Source: Caryophanales bacterium UBA5603 (lineage in GTDB: Bacteria > Bacillota_I > Bacilli_A > Izemoplasmatales > Hujiaoplasmataceae). Taken from it: a DNA stretch of 64,000 nt. Both the position numbers and the translations under genes were made by a program. Shown here one piece after another: positions 45,091-53,583 of the stretch (within the stretch, counting starts at the first letter, position 1; each line of letters begins with the position of its first letter). Below the pieces are notes generated by a model. That model was given only the letters and a program-made list of their open reading frames with translations, was not told where the DNA came from and did not search any database. The stretch spans positions 31,565-95,564 of the forward strand of contig DILB01000008.1 in NCBI GenBank assembly GCA_002424815.1. The letters are read 5' to 3'.

Positions 45091-46038
45091 TTATTTTTTA
45101 ACAACATCAACTAAACTCGAAGCCAATCCAACAATCCCTTGCATGTCTGAAGGAATAATAATCTTTGTGGCCTGTCCTTGAGCAACTTTTTCCATCGCTT
45201 TATAAGCTTCAAGCGTCAAAAATGCTTGTGATGCTTTTGCTTCATTAATCATTGTGATACCTCTAGCGGTGGCTTCTTGAACTTTTAAAATGGCCTCTGC
45301 TTGACCTTCAGCTTCACGTACTTGTGCTTCTTTTTTAGCTTCGGCTCTGAGAATTGCTGATAATTTTTCACCTTCAGCTTCCAAGACGGCCGCAGCTTTC
45401 TTACCTTCAGCAATCAAAATAGATTCGCGGCGTTCACGTTCTGCACGCATTTGTTTTTCCATTGCTTCACGAATTTCTTTTGGGGGGATAATATTTTTTA
45501 ATTCAACACGATTGATTTTTATACCCCATGGATCAGTTGCCTCGTCGAGAATAATACGCATTTTTTCATTAATGATATCTCGGCTAGTCAGTGTTTGGTC
45601 GAGTTCGAGTTCACCAATAATATTACGCAAGGTTGTCGCAGTCAAATGTTCAATTAAAAGACCTGGGTTTTCAGCACCGTATACATAAAGTTTTGCATCA
45701 GTAATTTGCATGAAGACAACGGTATCTATTTGCATGGTAACATTATCTTTGGTGATAACGGCTTGCGGAACAAAGTCAAGCACTTGTTCTTTAAGAGAAA
45801 TTTGATCTAAAACTTGACCTCTAGCATTATAAGTTTTCTTAACACGATCAACAAACGGAATTAGAAAATGCAATCCAGCAATCCAAGTAGTGTCATAGCG
45901 ACCCCAACGTTCAATGATACAAACGGTTGCTTGAGGGACGATACGAATACGCGAGCCAAGGAATACAAGGACAACAATGGCCAAGACAATTAAAACGATG
46001 AGTCCAAAATCAGAAACAAGAAATAATGGTGCGAACAT
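45091..46038 (-). CDS. SPFH/Band 7 (paraslipin/QmcA-like) protein
   Basis: Membrane scaffold protein of the stomatin/paraslipin type. One N-terminal helix (~8-28), then the SPFH domain (WGRYDTTWIAGLHFLIPFVD; QAVITKDNV), then a long Ala/Glu-rich coiled coil (~195-280). At 315 residues it matches QmcA/YbbK. AGGAGG precedes the ATG. It is last in an operon with an NfeD protein, the usual partner of paraslipins. Confidence 0.92.
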   Translation of the reverse strand: MFAPLFLVSDFGLIVLIVLAIVVLVFLGSRIRIVPQATVCIIERWGRYDTTWIAGLHFLIPFVDRVKKTYNARGQVLDQISLKEQVLDFVPQAVITKDNVTMQIDTVVFMQITDAKLYVYGAENPGLLIEHLTATTLRNIIGELELDQTLTSRDIINEKMRIILDEATDPWGIKINRVELKNIIPPKEIREAMEKQMRAERERRESILIAEGKKAAAVLEAEGEKLSAILRAEAKKEAQVREAEGQAEAILKVQEATARGITMINEAKASQAFLTLEAYKAMEKVAQGQATKIIIPSDMQGIVGLASSLVDVVKK

Positions 46039-46064
46039 ATATAATCCTCCTAATAAAATTTATT

Positions 46065-46733
46065 TTAATAACCGTAGCCAGTTTTAACCACGGACATTTT
46101 CAAGAAAATATCTCTGAGTGTATTTTTGTTCCTAGTAAAAGAAATTAAGATTAAATCAATAGCTAACGATAACAAGAACAGAACAGCTCCTGCATAAAGA
46201 CTCACAGAAAAGACTAATACGGTAAAGAAATATTTGAAAACTACATCATGGAAGAAAATAGAAATAGGATTAATGGGACCTTCGAGTTTAATTTGCATCA
46301 TCTTTCTTCCAAGTGTTTTAGCATTAAAAGCCAAACTATAAATTGATAGAAGAATCAAAAAACCAATCGAAAAGTAATAGATAGATGTAAGAAAATAACC
46401 GGTTAGAGGCGCATTATATGGTTCAATATCAACAATATTTTGTGCATCCAACAACGCTTTTTTAGCAGCGTAAATTGTTTGTGCTTCCGTTTCAAGAGCT
46501 TCATTACCATCAGCAATGGCTAAAGCCGCTGTATATTCAGTTGTGATAGTTTCTAAATCATAATTATAAGCATCGACAAGTTCGTTATAAACCGTAAAAA
46601 TTTCATCAAAATTCGGGATTTGATTACGAATAATCGTTCGACCAAAAAGAAAGAAGGTTAGGGTAACAATACTCATGACAGCAATCAAATCGACAAGCGA
46701 GGACATCGATCGTTTCAAAAATCCAGCATTCAT
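46065..46733 (-). CDS. RDD family membrane protein with extracytoplasmic coiled loop
   Basis: A 222-residue RDD-type protein: GFLKRSMSSLVDLIAV at the N-terminus and KTLGRKMMQIKL later. Between helix 1 and helix 2 lies an unusual ~75-residue acidic, Ala-rich loop (~37-112; likely helical), absent from the shorter RDD protein at 4.7 kb. It sits between NfeD and SPFH genes and overlaps the NfeD stop by one base, suggesting it belongs to the same membrane-microdomain complex (inference). Confidence 0.75.
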   Translation of the reverse strand: MNAGFLKRSMSSLVDLIAVMSIVTLTFFLFGRTIIRNQIPNFDEIFTVYNELVDAYNYDLETITTEYTAALAIADGNEALETEAQTIYAAKKALLDAQNIVDIEPYNAPLTGYFLTSIYYFSIGFLILLSIYSLAFNAKTLGRKMMQIKLEGPINPISIFFHDVVFKYFFTVLVFSVSLYAGAVLFLLSLAIDLILISFTRNKNTLRDIFLKMSVVKTGYGY

Positions 46734-47179
46734 TATAGTTTTTTTACCACGAGTTTTACGCCATCAATGGCTAAAACTTCCACTTTCTCATTAATTTCGA
46801 TACTTTCATTAGCAACGGCAGTCCATAATTTACCATCAATTTTTACATATCCGCGTTCATCTTCAGAAATGGCCTTTGTACAAATGGCAATTTTACCAAT
46901 CAAACGGTCAGCGTTGGTTCTGACTTCGTTTCTTTTAAGATATTTTTTAAAGATTGGACGCAAGAAAATTAACGTTAAAGCAGAGATAATTACAAAGATT
47001 AAGAGTTGAAGGACAAGTTCATTTGGGAAAAATACCGCAAGCAATAAAGAGAAAAATGCACCTATAGAAAACCAAATACTCGTTAAGTCCATCGTGGAAA
47101 TTTCAATAATACCTGCAAAGATGAAGACTGAAAACCAAATAATAATCATGGTGTCGCCCAGTGATAGTAATGTAATCAT
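46733..47179 (-). CDS. NfeD-like protein, short form
   Basis: A 148-residue membrane protein with two or three helices (~10-85) and a C-terminal OB-fold NfeD domain (~90-148: RLIGKIAICTKAI, GYVKIDGKLWTAVA, KVEVLAIDGVKLVVK). Such short NfeD proteins act with SPFH partners, here encoded two genes downstream. AAGGAGGGG lies 8 nt before the ATG at 47179. Confidence 0.9.
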   Translation of the reverse strand: MITLLSLGDTMIIIWFSVFIFAGIIEISTMDLTSIWFSIGAFFSLLLAVFFPNELVLQLLIFVIISALTLIFLRPIFKKYLKRNEVRTNADRLIGKIAICTKAISEDERGYVKIDGKLWTAVANESIEINEKVEVLAIDGVKLVVKKL

Positions 47180-47183
47180 GAGA

Positions 47184-47567
47184 TTACCCCTCCTTGTGAG
47201 TCAAGTCAATTATTAAGGCGTTTTCTTTTTCGTTCCAAACAGCCTTGTATTTGTACGACTCATTATTTCCGAATTTCAAACCCATCATCTCTGATATTTC
47301 TTGTAAAAATGACTTGTTGCAAATACGAGAATAGCTTGATTTGACAGTGATATTGTGTTGTTGTTCCTCTGGAATGTAACCCATGGATATCGCTTCTTTA
47401 GTAATCGGTTTGACTGCAATTCTTTTAAAAACTTTGTCAAAACCAAGCAAAACGACGTAGGCGTTTTCAAAATACGAACTAGCCGACTTGTTTAGGGTGA
47501 TATTTGCCTCATACAAAGTCGCAATATCATCTAGTGGTTTTTTTGATGCCCAGACAAAATTACTCAT
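47184..47567 (-). CDS. Conserved-looking protein of unknown function
   Basis: A 127-residue soluble protein that I do not recognise. It starts at the ATG at 47567 (MSNFVWASKKPLDD) with GGAGG 8-9 nt before; the TTG-type start upstream is less likely. It appears alpha/beta, with no signal, helix or Cys motif; C-terminal part YKAVWNEKENALIIDLTHKE looks like two strands. It is first in the operon with NfeD, RDD and SPFH genes, 4 nt from NfeD, and has an extended -10 TGATATAAT on the minus strand (47609-47617). Confidence 0.65.
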   Translation of the reverse strand: MSNFVWASKKPLDDIATLYEANITLNKSASSYFENAYVVLLGFDKVFKRIAVKPITKEAISMGYIPEEQQHNITVKSSYSRICNKSFLQEISEMMGLKFGNNESYKYKAVWNEKENALIIDLTHKEG

Positions 47568-47681
47568 TATTTCAACCTCCATTATACGCGTATCTTTTTA
47601 CATGTCTAATTATATCATTTATATTTTTAAATATCAATAATTATTTTAAATTATTTTAAATTATTTATTTTTACCTTGTGG

Positions 47682-47710
47682 TTTACAAACTAAAGTTTGT
47701 TTTGTATAAT
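47682..47710 (+). promoter_or_regulatory. Promoter with embedded operator palindrome, TtcA-like gene
   Basis: TTTACA (47682-47687), 17-bp spacer, TATAAT (47705-47710). The perfect palindrome ACAAACT-AA-AGTTTGT (47685-47700) overlaps the -35 box and fills the spacer, as expected for a repressor site. Confidence 0.7.
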
Positions 47711-47734
47711 ATAAGTATTGTTCTGAGGTGGCTT

Positions 47735-48556
47735 ATGAGAGAATTTGGGTTTCAACAGTTGTTTGAGCGTAGTTTAATAAAAAATTATAAAGGACCCGTT
47801 TATTCTAAATTTCTTGAAGCGATTGAAACTTATCAATTGATTTCAAAAGGTGATAAGATTGCTGTTGCCCTCTCGGGTGGTAAAGACAGTTTAATTATGG
47901 CAAAGTTGTTTCAGGAACTTAAGCGTCATGGAACGATTGATTTTGAATTGGTATTTATTACTATGGATCCGGGATTTTATGAAGAAGATATCACAAATCA
48001 TATATCGTTATGCCAAAGACTTGGAATTGATGTTATTGTCGAAAAGTCAAACATATTTGATATAACAGAGACTATTTCAGCCGACAATCCTTGTTATTTA
48101 TGCGCTCGCATGCGTAGAGGTTTTTTATATAAAATCGCTCAAAAATATGGATGTAACAAATTAGCGCTGGGTCATCATTTTGATGATGTTATTGAGACAA
48201 CTTTACTTAATATCTTATATGCAGGATGTTTCAAAACGATGTTACCGAAAGCAAAATCAGAGAATTATGAAAATCTGCAGCTGATTAGACCTATGTACCT
48301 TATCAAAGAGAAGGATTTGATTCGAGTCATGAGATATCATAAAATTGATACCATGAGTTGTGGATGTAAAGTTGCTAGAAATGAGTTAGAATCAAAACGA
48401 AAAGAAGTAAAAAAGCTCATTGAAAACCTAAGAAAAACATACAAAAACATTGATATCAATATCTTTCGGGCCGCTGAAAACGTGAATTTAGAAAGTATTT
48501 TAGGATATTTCAACGATCATAATACGTATACTTTTCTTGATAAATTCAACAAATAA
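47735..48556 (+). CDS. TtcA-type tRNA thiolation enzyme (PP-loop ATPase)
   Basis: PP-loop protein likely to insert sulfur in tRNA (2-thiocytidine family) or a close relative. The P-loop is ALSGGKDSLIMAK; NPCYLCARMRRGFLY carries the CxxC, and GHHFDDVIETT is conserved; a later CGC lies near HKIDTMSCGCK. TtcA proteins bind an Fe-S cluster with these cysteines. ATG at 47735 with GAGGTGG gives 273 residues; the frame from 47678 includes promoter DNA. Its promoter carries a palindrome, suggesting specific repression. Confidence 0.85.
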   Translation: MREFGFQQLFERSLIKNYKGPVYSKFLEAIETYQLISKGDKIAVALSGGKDSLIMAKLFQELKRHGTIDFELVFITMDPGFYEEDITNHISLCQRLGIDVIVEKSNIFDITETISADNPCYLCARMRRGFLYKIAQKYGCNKLALGHHFDDVIETTLLNILYAGCFKTMLPKAKSENYENLQLIRPMYLIKEKDLIRVMRYHKIDTMSCGCKVARNELESKRKEVKKLIENLRKTYKNIDINIFRAAENVNLESILGYFNDHNTYTFLDKFNK

Positions 48557-48559
48557 TGA

Positions 48560-48597
48560 AAAAGATAGCGAACCATCTGGTTTGACTATCTTTTTTA
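48560..48597. terminator. Terminator after the TtcA-like gene
   Basis: AAAGATAG / CTATCTTT with inner AACCA / TGGTT pairing, then T-run; lies between convergent genes. Confidence 0.8.
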
Positions 48598-48646
48598 ATT
48601 AATTTCACGAGAATCAATTCGGAAATGATAATGTTAAGCAAAAGAT

Positions 48647-48662
48647 GGTTTCACGTGAAACC
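48647..48662. other. parS centromere site
   Basis: Perfect 16-bp palindrome GGTTTCACGTGAAACC. Its 14-bp core GTTTCACGTGAAAC is identical to the Bacillus parS consensus core bound by ParB/Spo0J. It overlaps the last base of the mnmE stop codon and lies about 38 kb from oriC. Confidence 0.9.
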
Positions 48663-50011
48663 TATTTACCCAAACAAAATTTCGAAAATAAAGTTGATAT
48701 CAGAAGGTCTGAGCCATATTCGCCGGTTATTTCACCCAGACATTCCCACGCTTTTTTTAAATCGATTTCGACCATATCGACAGGATAGGCATTCTTTGAA
48801 GCATTAATGGCCTCTAATAATGCGTTTTTGGCTTCTTTTAATTTTCCGATATGTCTTGTGTTTGAAAGAATGGTTTCATTATTTCCAAGCAATCCTTCAT
48901 CGATGAAGAGTCTTTTTACTTCATTTTCGAGGGCTTCTATACCGATTTTATGTTTTGCGGAAACACGTATCATTTTTTCGTTTTCAAGATTGACAGAATT
49001 TCCAAGGTCATTTTTGTTACCAACAATGATTCTAACTCTATTTTTAGTTAATTCTAAAAGGTCTTTATCGGCTTCAGTTAAGGATTGTGATTGATCTAGT
49101 ACCAGAAGAATCAAATCGGCTTCAGATAAAGCTTTTTTGGCACGTTCAATTCCAATTTTTTCGACCAAATCAACTGTGTTTCTGATGCCTGCGGTATCGA
49201 TTAATTTAAGCAATAATCCACCAAGATTCAATTCTCCTTCTATCAGATCCCGAGTCGTCCCTGAAATTTCAGTGACAATGGCTTTTTCTTCTTTTAACAA
49301 GGTATTCAATAAACTAGATTTTCCGACATTTGGTTTACCTACAATCACGGTTTTGATTCCATCGCGAATAATTTTACCAGTATTTGATTTTATCAGTATG
49401 GCTTCAATCTTTGTGACTAAATCAGTGGTTTGAGGAATAATAATATCATTTGTCATGACGATAGCATCATCATATTCCGGATAGTCAATATTAACTTCGA
49501 TTTTAGCTATTAGCGTTAAAAGATCGGTTTGAAGATCGGCAATCAATGTTTTCACTTGCCCACTTAAGCCTTGATTAGCCAAGGTTAGTTGCGTCATAGT
49601 TTTAGCGTTAACAACATCCATTATGCTTTCTGCTTGAGTTAAGTCAATTCGGCCATTCAGATAAGCGCGCTTGGTAAATTCCCCTGGTTCAGCAATCCGG
49701 CAACCATTTTTAATCAATGATTCAAGAATCTTATCCGCAATCAAAAAACCTCCATGGGTACTAATCTCTACAACGTTTTCAGCTGTAAAAGATTTAGGCT
49801 CTCTAAAAATCGAGACTAAAACTTCATCAATAACAATGGAGTCATCGACAATATGCCCATAACTGACGGAGTGTGTTGGTTGCGAATCAAGATTTTTACC
49901 GACAAATAAACGGTTTACAATTTGAATTGCATCTGAACCAGAGACGCGAATCACGTTGAGAGCACTATAGCCTTTCATTGTTGCAATTCCTGCAATTGTA
50001 TCAAATAACAT
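48662..50011 (-). CDS. mnmE: tRNA modification GTPase MnmE
   Basis: With MnmG it modifies U34 of tRNAs. The N-domain (~1-115) has IRVSGSDAIQI and FTKRAYLNGRIDLTQAESI; the G domain (~215-370) has GKPNVGKSSLLN, TTRDLIEG, DTAG and the NKND-like NKNDL; the C-terminus ends FCLGK with the conserved Cys of the CxGK motif. At 449 residues it is normal. In many Bacilli mnmE is joined to mnmG, rsmG and parAB; here it is alone, but a parS site remains at its end. Confidence 0.97.
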   Translation of the reverse strand: MLFDTIAGIATMKGYSALNVIRVSGSDAIQIVNRLFVGKNLDSQPTHSVSYGHIVDDSIVIDEVLVSIFREPKSFTAENVVEISTHGGFLIADKILESLIKNGCRIAEPGEFTKRAYLNGRIDLTQAESIMDVVNAKTMTQLTLANQGLSGQVKTLIADLQTDLLTLIAKIEVNIDYPEYDDAIVMTNDIIIPQTTDLVTKIEAILIKSNTGKIIRDGIKTVIVGKPNVGKSSLLNTLLKEEKAIVTEISGTTRDLIEGELNLGGLLLKLIDTAGIRNTVDLVEKIGIERAKKALSEADLILLVLDQSQSLTEADKDLLELTKNRVRIIVGNKNDLGNSVNLENEKMIRVSAKHKIGIEALENEVKRLFIDEGLLGNNETILSNTRHIGKLKEAKNALLEAINASKNAYPVDMVEIDLKKAWECLGEITGEYGSDLLISTLFSKFCLGK

Positions 50012-50080
50012 ATTATCACCATGAATATTTTATCATAAATTTAGTTCTTTTATTGTATAATACATACAAGGTGATAATTC

Positions 50081-50560
50081 ATGAAACAATATAAAAAACC
50101 AGCAAAATTTTATCTTATGCTGTTTCTCATTACGTTTGGCATCATTGGTGCGTATACTATCTATCTGTATTTTACTAGTTCATTAGAGGCTACAGATATT
50201 TGGAACCTCTTTGCGCTCCCTATTATTTTTACAGGAATCTATTTTGGCGGAGATTATATTCTTCAAAAAATAGCTGACAAAAGATACAAAACGAAATATG
50301 AAGATCGGTTTTTAGAGTTAATTAATCAAAAAATGCGAGAGTCTAATCGTTTTTTGATTGAAGATTTTCGTCGTTTGCAAATGAACGAAAAATTTCAAGA
50401 AACTTTAAAAATGGCTTTTTTTATCTATCAAAACGGCGAAAACGAAATTTTTACAATCAATAAGTTAGAACGCAAATTTGATATCAAATCTATCGAAGGA
50501 TTAGCAATAGCTTATGCAATTGCTGAAATCAAAGAAAAACTAGCCCAAAAGTTAGATTAA
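50081..50560 (+). CDS. Two-helix membrane protein, unknown function
   Basis: A 159-residue protein I do not recognise. Helices at ~10-30 and ~42-60, then a cytoplasmic, mostly helical and charged C-terminal domain (~65-159, e.g. RYKTKYEDRFLELINQKMRE). AAGGTG precedes the ATG; a TATAAT lies at 50056-50061. It is divergent from mnmE and upstream of the Enzyme I-like gene, with its own stop 53 nt before that gene. Confidence 0.7.
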   Translation: MKQYKKPAKFYLMLFLITFGIIGAYTIYLYFTSSLEATDIWNLFALPIIFTGIYFGGDYILQKIADKRYKTKYEDRFLELINQKMRESNRFLIEDFRRLQMNEKFQETLKMAFFIYQNGENEIFTINKLERKFDIKSIEGLAIAYAIAEIKEKLAQKLD

Positions 50561-50563
50561 CTC

Positions 50564-50592
50564 TGTCAAATACCCTTCAAATAAAGTATAAT
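50564..50592 (+). promoter_or_regulatory. Candidate promoter of the Enzyme I-like/dnaX operon
   Basis: CTGTCA (50563-50568), 18-bp spacer, TATAAT (50587-50592), 21 bp before the Enzyme I-like start. Confidence 0.55.
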
Positions 50593-50613
50593 ATGATATG
50601 GGAGTTGGAAACT

Positions 50614-51351
50614 ATGCGCAGACTGACTGGACTTGTCATACAAAGTGGAATCGCTTATGGAAAAATTCATAAATGGATTCCTTCAGAAAATGGCGTGACA
50701 AGGTTTGATTTATTTATAAATCAAAAAGAATTACTGATCAATGCGCTTAAAACCAGCACTGAAGCAATTGAGAATGCGATTAAAAACAGTTCAGAAATAT
50801 TTAACGAAACATTTTCGATGATATTTGAAGCGCATAAACTCATGGTTAATGATCCGATTTTACTCAATGAGGCATACCGACGCATTGAAGATGGTGAAAA
50901 TGCATACGATGCATATAAAAGGGCTGCTTTAGACATTATAAATCAGTTTCAATTGCTTTCTAATGATTATATGCGTAATCGAATCATTGACATTAAGGAC
51001 GCAACTGATCGGGTTTTATATACTATCCAAAATCTAGAATACGAAAATTCGCTTATATTTGATGAACCCCATATTTTATTGCTTCCAGAGATGCGTCCTT
51101 CAATTATTCTCAATTGCGACAAAAGATATGTTAGTGGGTTTATTGTAGAGACGGGGAACTATGATCAACACGCATCATTAATGGCGCGTCGCAAAGAAAT
51201 ACCAGGCATGATTATCGAGGGAGCATTAAATTTTATTAATGAGGGCGATGTTACACTAATTGATGCTAATAACGGTGTCGTTTATATCAATCCTTCGACC
51301 CGTATTATGAATCAATATCATTTTCAAGGAGCTGAAACCGATGAGTTATAA
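50614..51351 (+). CDS. Stand-alone PTS Enzyme I N-terminal domain protein
   Basis: A 245-residue protein matching only the N-terminal half of PTS Enzyme I (PtsI, ~570 residues). SGIAYGKIHKW (11-21) corresponds to the start of EI, the helical HPr-binding part follows (~30-140; IFEAHKLMVNDP; YMRNRIIDIKDATDRVL), then the swivelling domain with the phosphoacceptor His186 in GNYDQHASLMARRKEIPG and DANNGVVYINPS at the end. The PEP-binding barrel is absent and the frame stops cleanly. GGAG lies before the ATG at 50614. It overlaps dnaX by 11 nt. Function unknown; it could take phosphate from HPr in reverse or bind HPr. Confidence 0.82.
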   Translation: MRRLTGLVIQSGIAYGKIHKWIPSENGVTRFDLFINQKELLINALKTSTEAIENAIKNSSEIFNETFSMIFEAHKLMVNDPILLNEAYRRIEDGENAYDAYKRAALDIINQFQLLSNDYMRNRIIDIKDATDRVLYTIQNLEYENSLIFDEPHILLLPEMRPSIILNCDKRYVSGFIVETGNYDQHASLMARRKEIPGMIIEGALNFINEGDVTLIDANNGVVYINPSTRIMNQYHFQGAETDEL

Positions 51352-53257
51352 AGCATTATATCGTACCTATCGACCCGTCGATTTCAATGAAGTCGCTGGT
51401 CAAACTCATATCACAACGACTTTAAAGAACGCTTTGATGAATAATAAAGTAGCACATGCCTATCTTTTTAGTGGTCCAAGAGGGACAGGCAAGACAACCA
51501 TCGCCAAAATATTAGCTAAAGCAATCAATTGTGTTGAGGCACCAACGGCCAACCCGTGTAATGTATGCCCCAATTGTTTAGGGATACAAGACGGCTCGAT
51601 TAATGACGTTATTGAAATTGACGCCGCTAGTAATAATGGTGTTGATGAAATCCGTGAAATTCGCGATAAAGTTAGATATCTTCCGGGATATGTGAAATAT
51701 AAAGTATATATCGTCGATGAAGTTCATATGCTCTCAACGGGTGCATTTAACGCTTTATTGAAAACTTTGGAAGAACCACCTGCGCACGTCATTTTTATTC
51801 TTTGTACGACTGAACCACAAAAAATTCCTTTAACAATTCACTCGCGTTGTCAACGTTTTGACTTTAAATCAATTACGCCATCAGAGATAACCATTAAACT
51901 TCATGAAGTCATTGAAAAAGAGCATATCCAAATTCAAGATGAAGCTGTAGATCAAATTGCAATTTACGCCGAAGGTGGACTTCGTGATGCACTGGGGTTG
52001 CTTGATCAAGCATATTCTTACAGTCCTAACTTTATCTCGATTGATGATGTTAATCAAATATGTGGAGCATTATCATTTTCAACTCAAATCGAAATCGTTG
52101 AATCTATCATGAAGATGAACGTTTCGAATGCAATTCAATTAATGGATGAGCTTCTTGTTTCAGGAAAAGAAGTACAAAAAATATGTCAAAATTTGATTCA
52201 ATTTTATCGTGATATTTTAGTGTTTAAAAATGTTGGATATAATGACTCTACACCGAAACCTTATCATAATGAAAGGTTCTCCGTTCTCGCTCAAACATTA
52301 AACAATCGTCGGTTATTTTTCTATCTTGATGTACTCAATAAAGCAGCCGCCGAAATCAAATGGAGCAATAATCCTCGATTATATCTTGAACTAGCATTTA
52401 TCAAAATGACCGATGAAGAGATCGGCAGTGATGCTAAAGTATGGCAGACATTTAATGATTTAGAGCTGCGTATCAAGAAGATTGAATCAACGCCAATGGT
52501 TGAAACGGTGATTAAAAAAACAGTAGAAAAACAAACCGAACAACCACCTCTACATCCTGAAATCATCCTGAATGATGTCCCAACTGAAACCGATATAATC
52601 GCTGTTGAAGAGACGGTTGAGATGGTTGATTTATCGAAGCCAGAATCAGTTGAAAAGGATAGCATAAAATCTTCATTTATAGGCGTTTCCGACATTTCTG
52701 AACCTGAGACTTATAAGACAACATCCGATGCCCTTCCTAAACAAAGAGACCTATCACAGACTTATAATATTGAATTTGTTGAAGAGGTATTAAACAATGG
52801 TAATCGCGATGATAAAAACTATCTTATCAATCACTGGTATCAACTTTCAAAATCGAATCTAAGCGGTGTTAATGAACAATATGCATCTCTCTTTGAATCC
52901 GGTCAATTGGTTGCTAGTTCCTTTGAAAAAATGATTGTTACTTTTCCAAGTGCAGCTACTTGTAATCGGCTCATGAAACCTTCTGTCAAAAATATTATGA
53001 AATCAGTCATACAAAATACGTTTAATCGTGATATCGAATACATGGCGCTGCCAACAGATATTTTTCAATCCATTTCAGATGAATTTGCTTACCTGTGGAG
53101 ACAAGGGAAACGGTCCATTAGACTTTCACCAATTGTCAGTTCTGAACTCCGTGATGTTTCGGAAGAAACAGAAGAAAATGCTCCAAAATCAGAAGGAAAA
53201 ATTGTAACGGATGCCATTAATCTTTTTGGTGATTTAGTCAGAATCAAGAAACAATAA
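51341..53257 (+). CDS. dnaX: DNA polymerase III subunits gamma/tau
   Basis: Clamp-loader ATPase. Walker A SGPRGTGKTTIAK, the zinc site C-x8-C-x2-C-x2-C (CVEAPTANPCNVCPNC), Walker B YIVDEVHML and SRC motif HSRCQRFDF are present. Residues ~370-480 form a low-complexity acidic linker, and ~480-638 the tau-specific region that would contact the polymerase. At 638 residues it is in the normal range. AAGGAG precedes the ATG. Followed by ybaB and recR as in most Firmicutes. Confidence 0.97.
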   Translation: MSYKALYRTYRPVDFNEVAGQTHITTTLKNALMNNKVAHAYLFSGPRGTGKTTIAKILAKAINCVEAPTANPCNVCPNCLGIQDGSINDVIEIDAASNNGVDEIREIRDKVRYLPGYVKYKVYIVDEVHMLSTGAFNALLKTLEEPPAHVIFILCTTEPQKIPLTIHSRCQRFDFKSITPSEITIKLHEVIEKEHIQIQDEAVDQIAIYAEGGLRDALGLLDQAYSYSPNFISIDDVNQICGALSFSTQIEIVESIMKMNVSNAIQLMDELLVSGKEVQKICQNLIQFYRDILVFKNVGYNDSTPKPYHNERFSVLAQTLNNRRLFFYLDVLNKAAAEIKWSNNPRLYLELAFIKMTDEEIGSDAKVWQTFNDLELRIKKIESTPMVETVIKKTVEKQTEQPPLHPEIILNDVPTETDIIAVEETVEMVDLSKPESVEKDSIKSSFIGVSDISEPETYKTTSDALPKQRDLSQTYNIEFVEEVLNNGNRDDKNYLINHWYQLSKSNLSGVNEQYASLFESGQLVASSFEKMIVTFPSAATCNRLMKPSVKNIMKSVIQNTFNRDIEYMALPTDIFQSISDEFAYLWRQGKRSIRLSPIVSSELRDVSEETEENAPKSEGKIVTDAINLFGDLVRIKKQ

Positions 53258-53274
53258 AAACGAGGTGAAACAAC

Positions 53275-53583
53275 ATGATTAATCCACAGATGATTAAAAA
53301 ACTTCAAAAAATGCAAGAAGATATGAAAAAAGCACAAGCCGAAATTAATGCTTCAACATTCTATGGTCAAGCAGGGGGATCGGTTGTTCGCGTCGCAGTC
53401 AAAGGAACCAAAGAGGTCATTAGTATCGACATTAAAAGAGAAGAAGTTGATTTTACTGATCTTGAAATGCTTCAGGACATGATTGTTGCAGCACTCAATG
53501 ATGCATTTAGAAAAGTTGATAAGGAAATCGAGGAAACAATGGGATCCTTAACTCAAGGCATGCGGATGCCGGGAATGTTTTAA
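53275..53583 (+). CDS. ybaB: YbaB/EbfC nucleoid-associated protein
   Basis: Small dimeric DNA-binding protein. KKLQKMQEDMKKAQAEI, EVISIDIKREEVD and a C-terminal tail rich in Gly/Met (GSLTQGMRMPGMF) match the family. Length 102, normal. GAGGTG precedes the ATG. Gene order dnaX-ybaB-recR is classic. Confidence 0.96.
   Translation: MINPQMIKKLQKMQEDMKKAQAEINASTFYGQAGGSVVRVAVKGTKEVISIDIKREEVDFTDLEMLQDMIVAALNDAFRKVDKEIEETMGSLTQGMRMPGMF

Noticed and set aside
47640..47670. TTATTTTAAA tandem repeat
   Set aside because: Only two full copies of a 10-bp AT-rich unit in an AT-rich promoter region; no CRISPR or satellite character.
52514..52530. A-run in dnaX as a possible programmed frameshift site
   Set aside because: The seven A's do not fit the X-XXY-YYZ phase of the reading frame and no clear stimulatory stem was seen.
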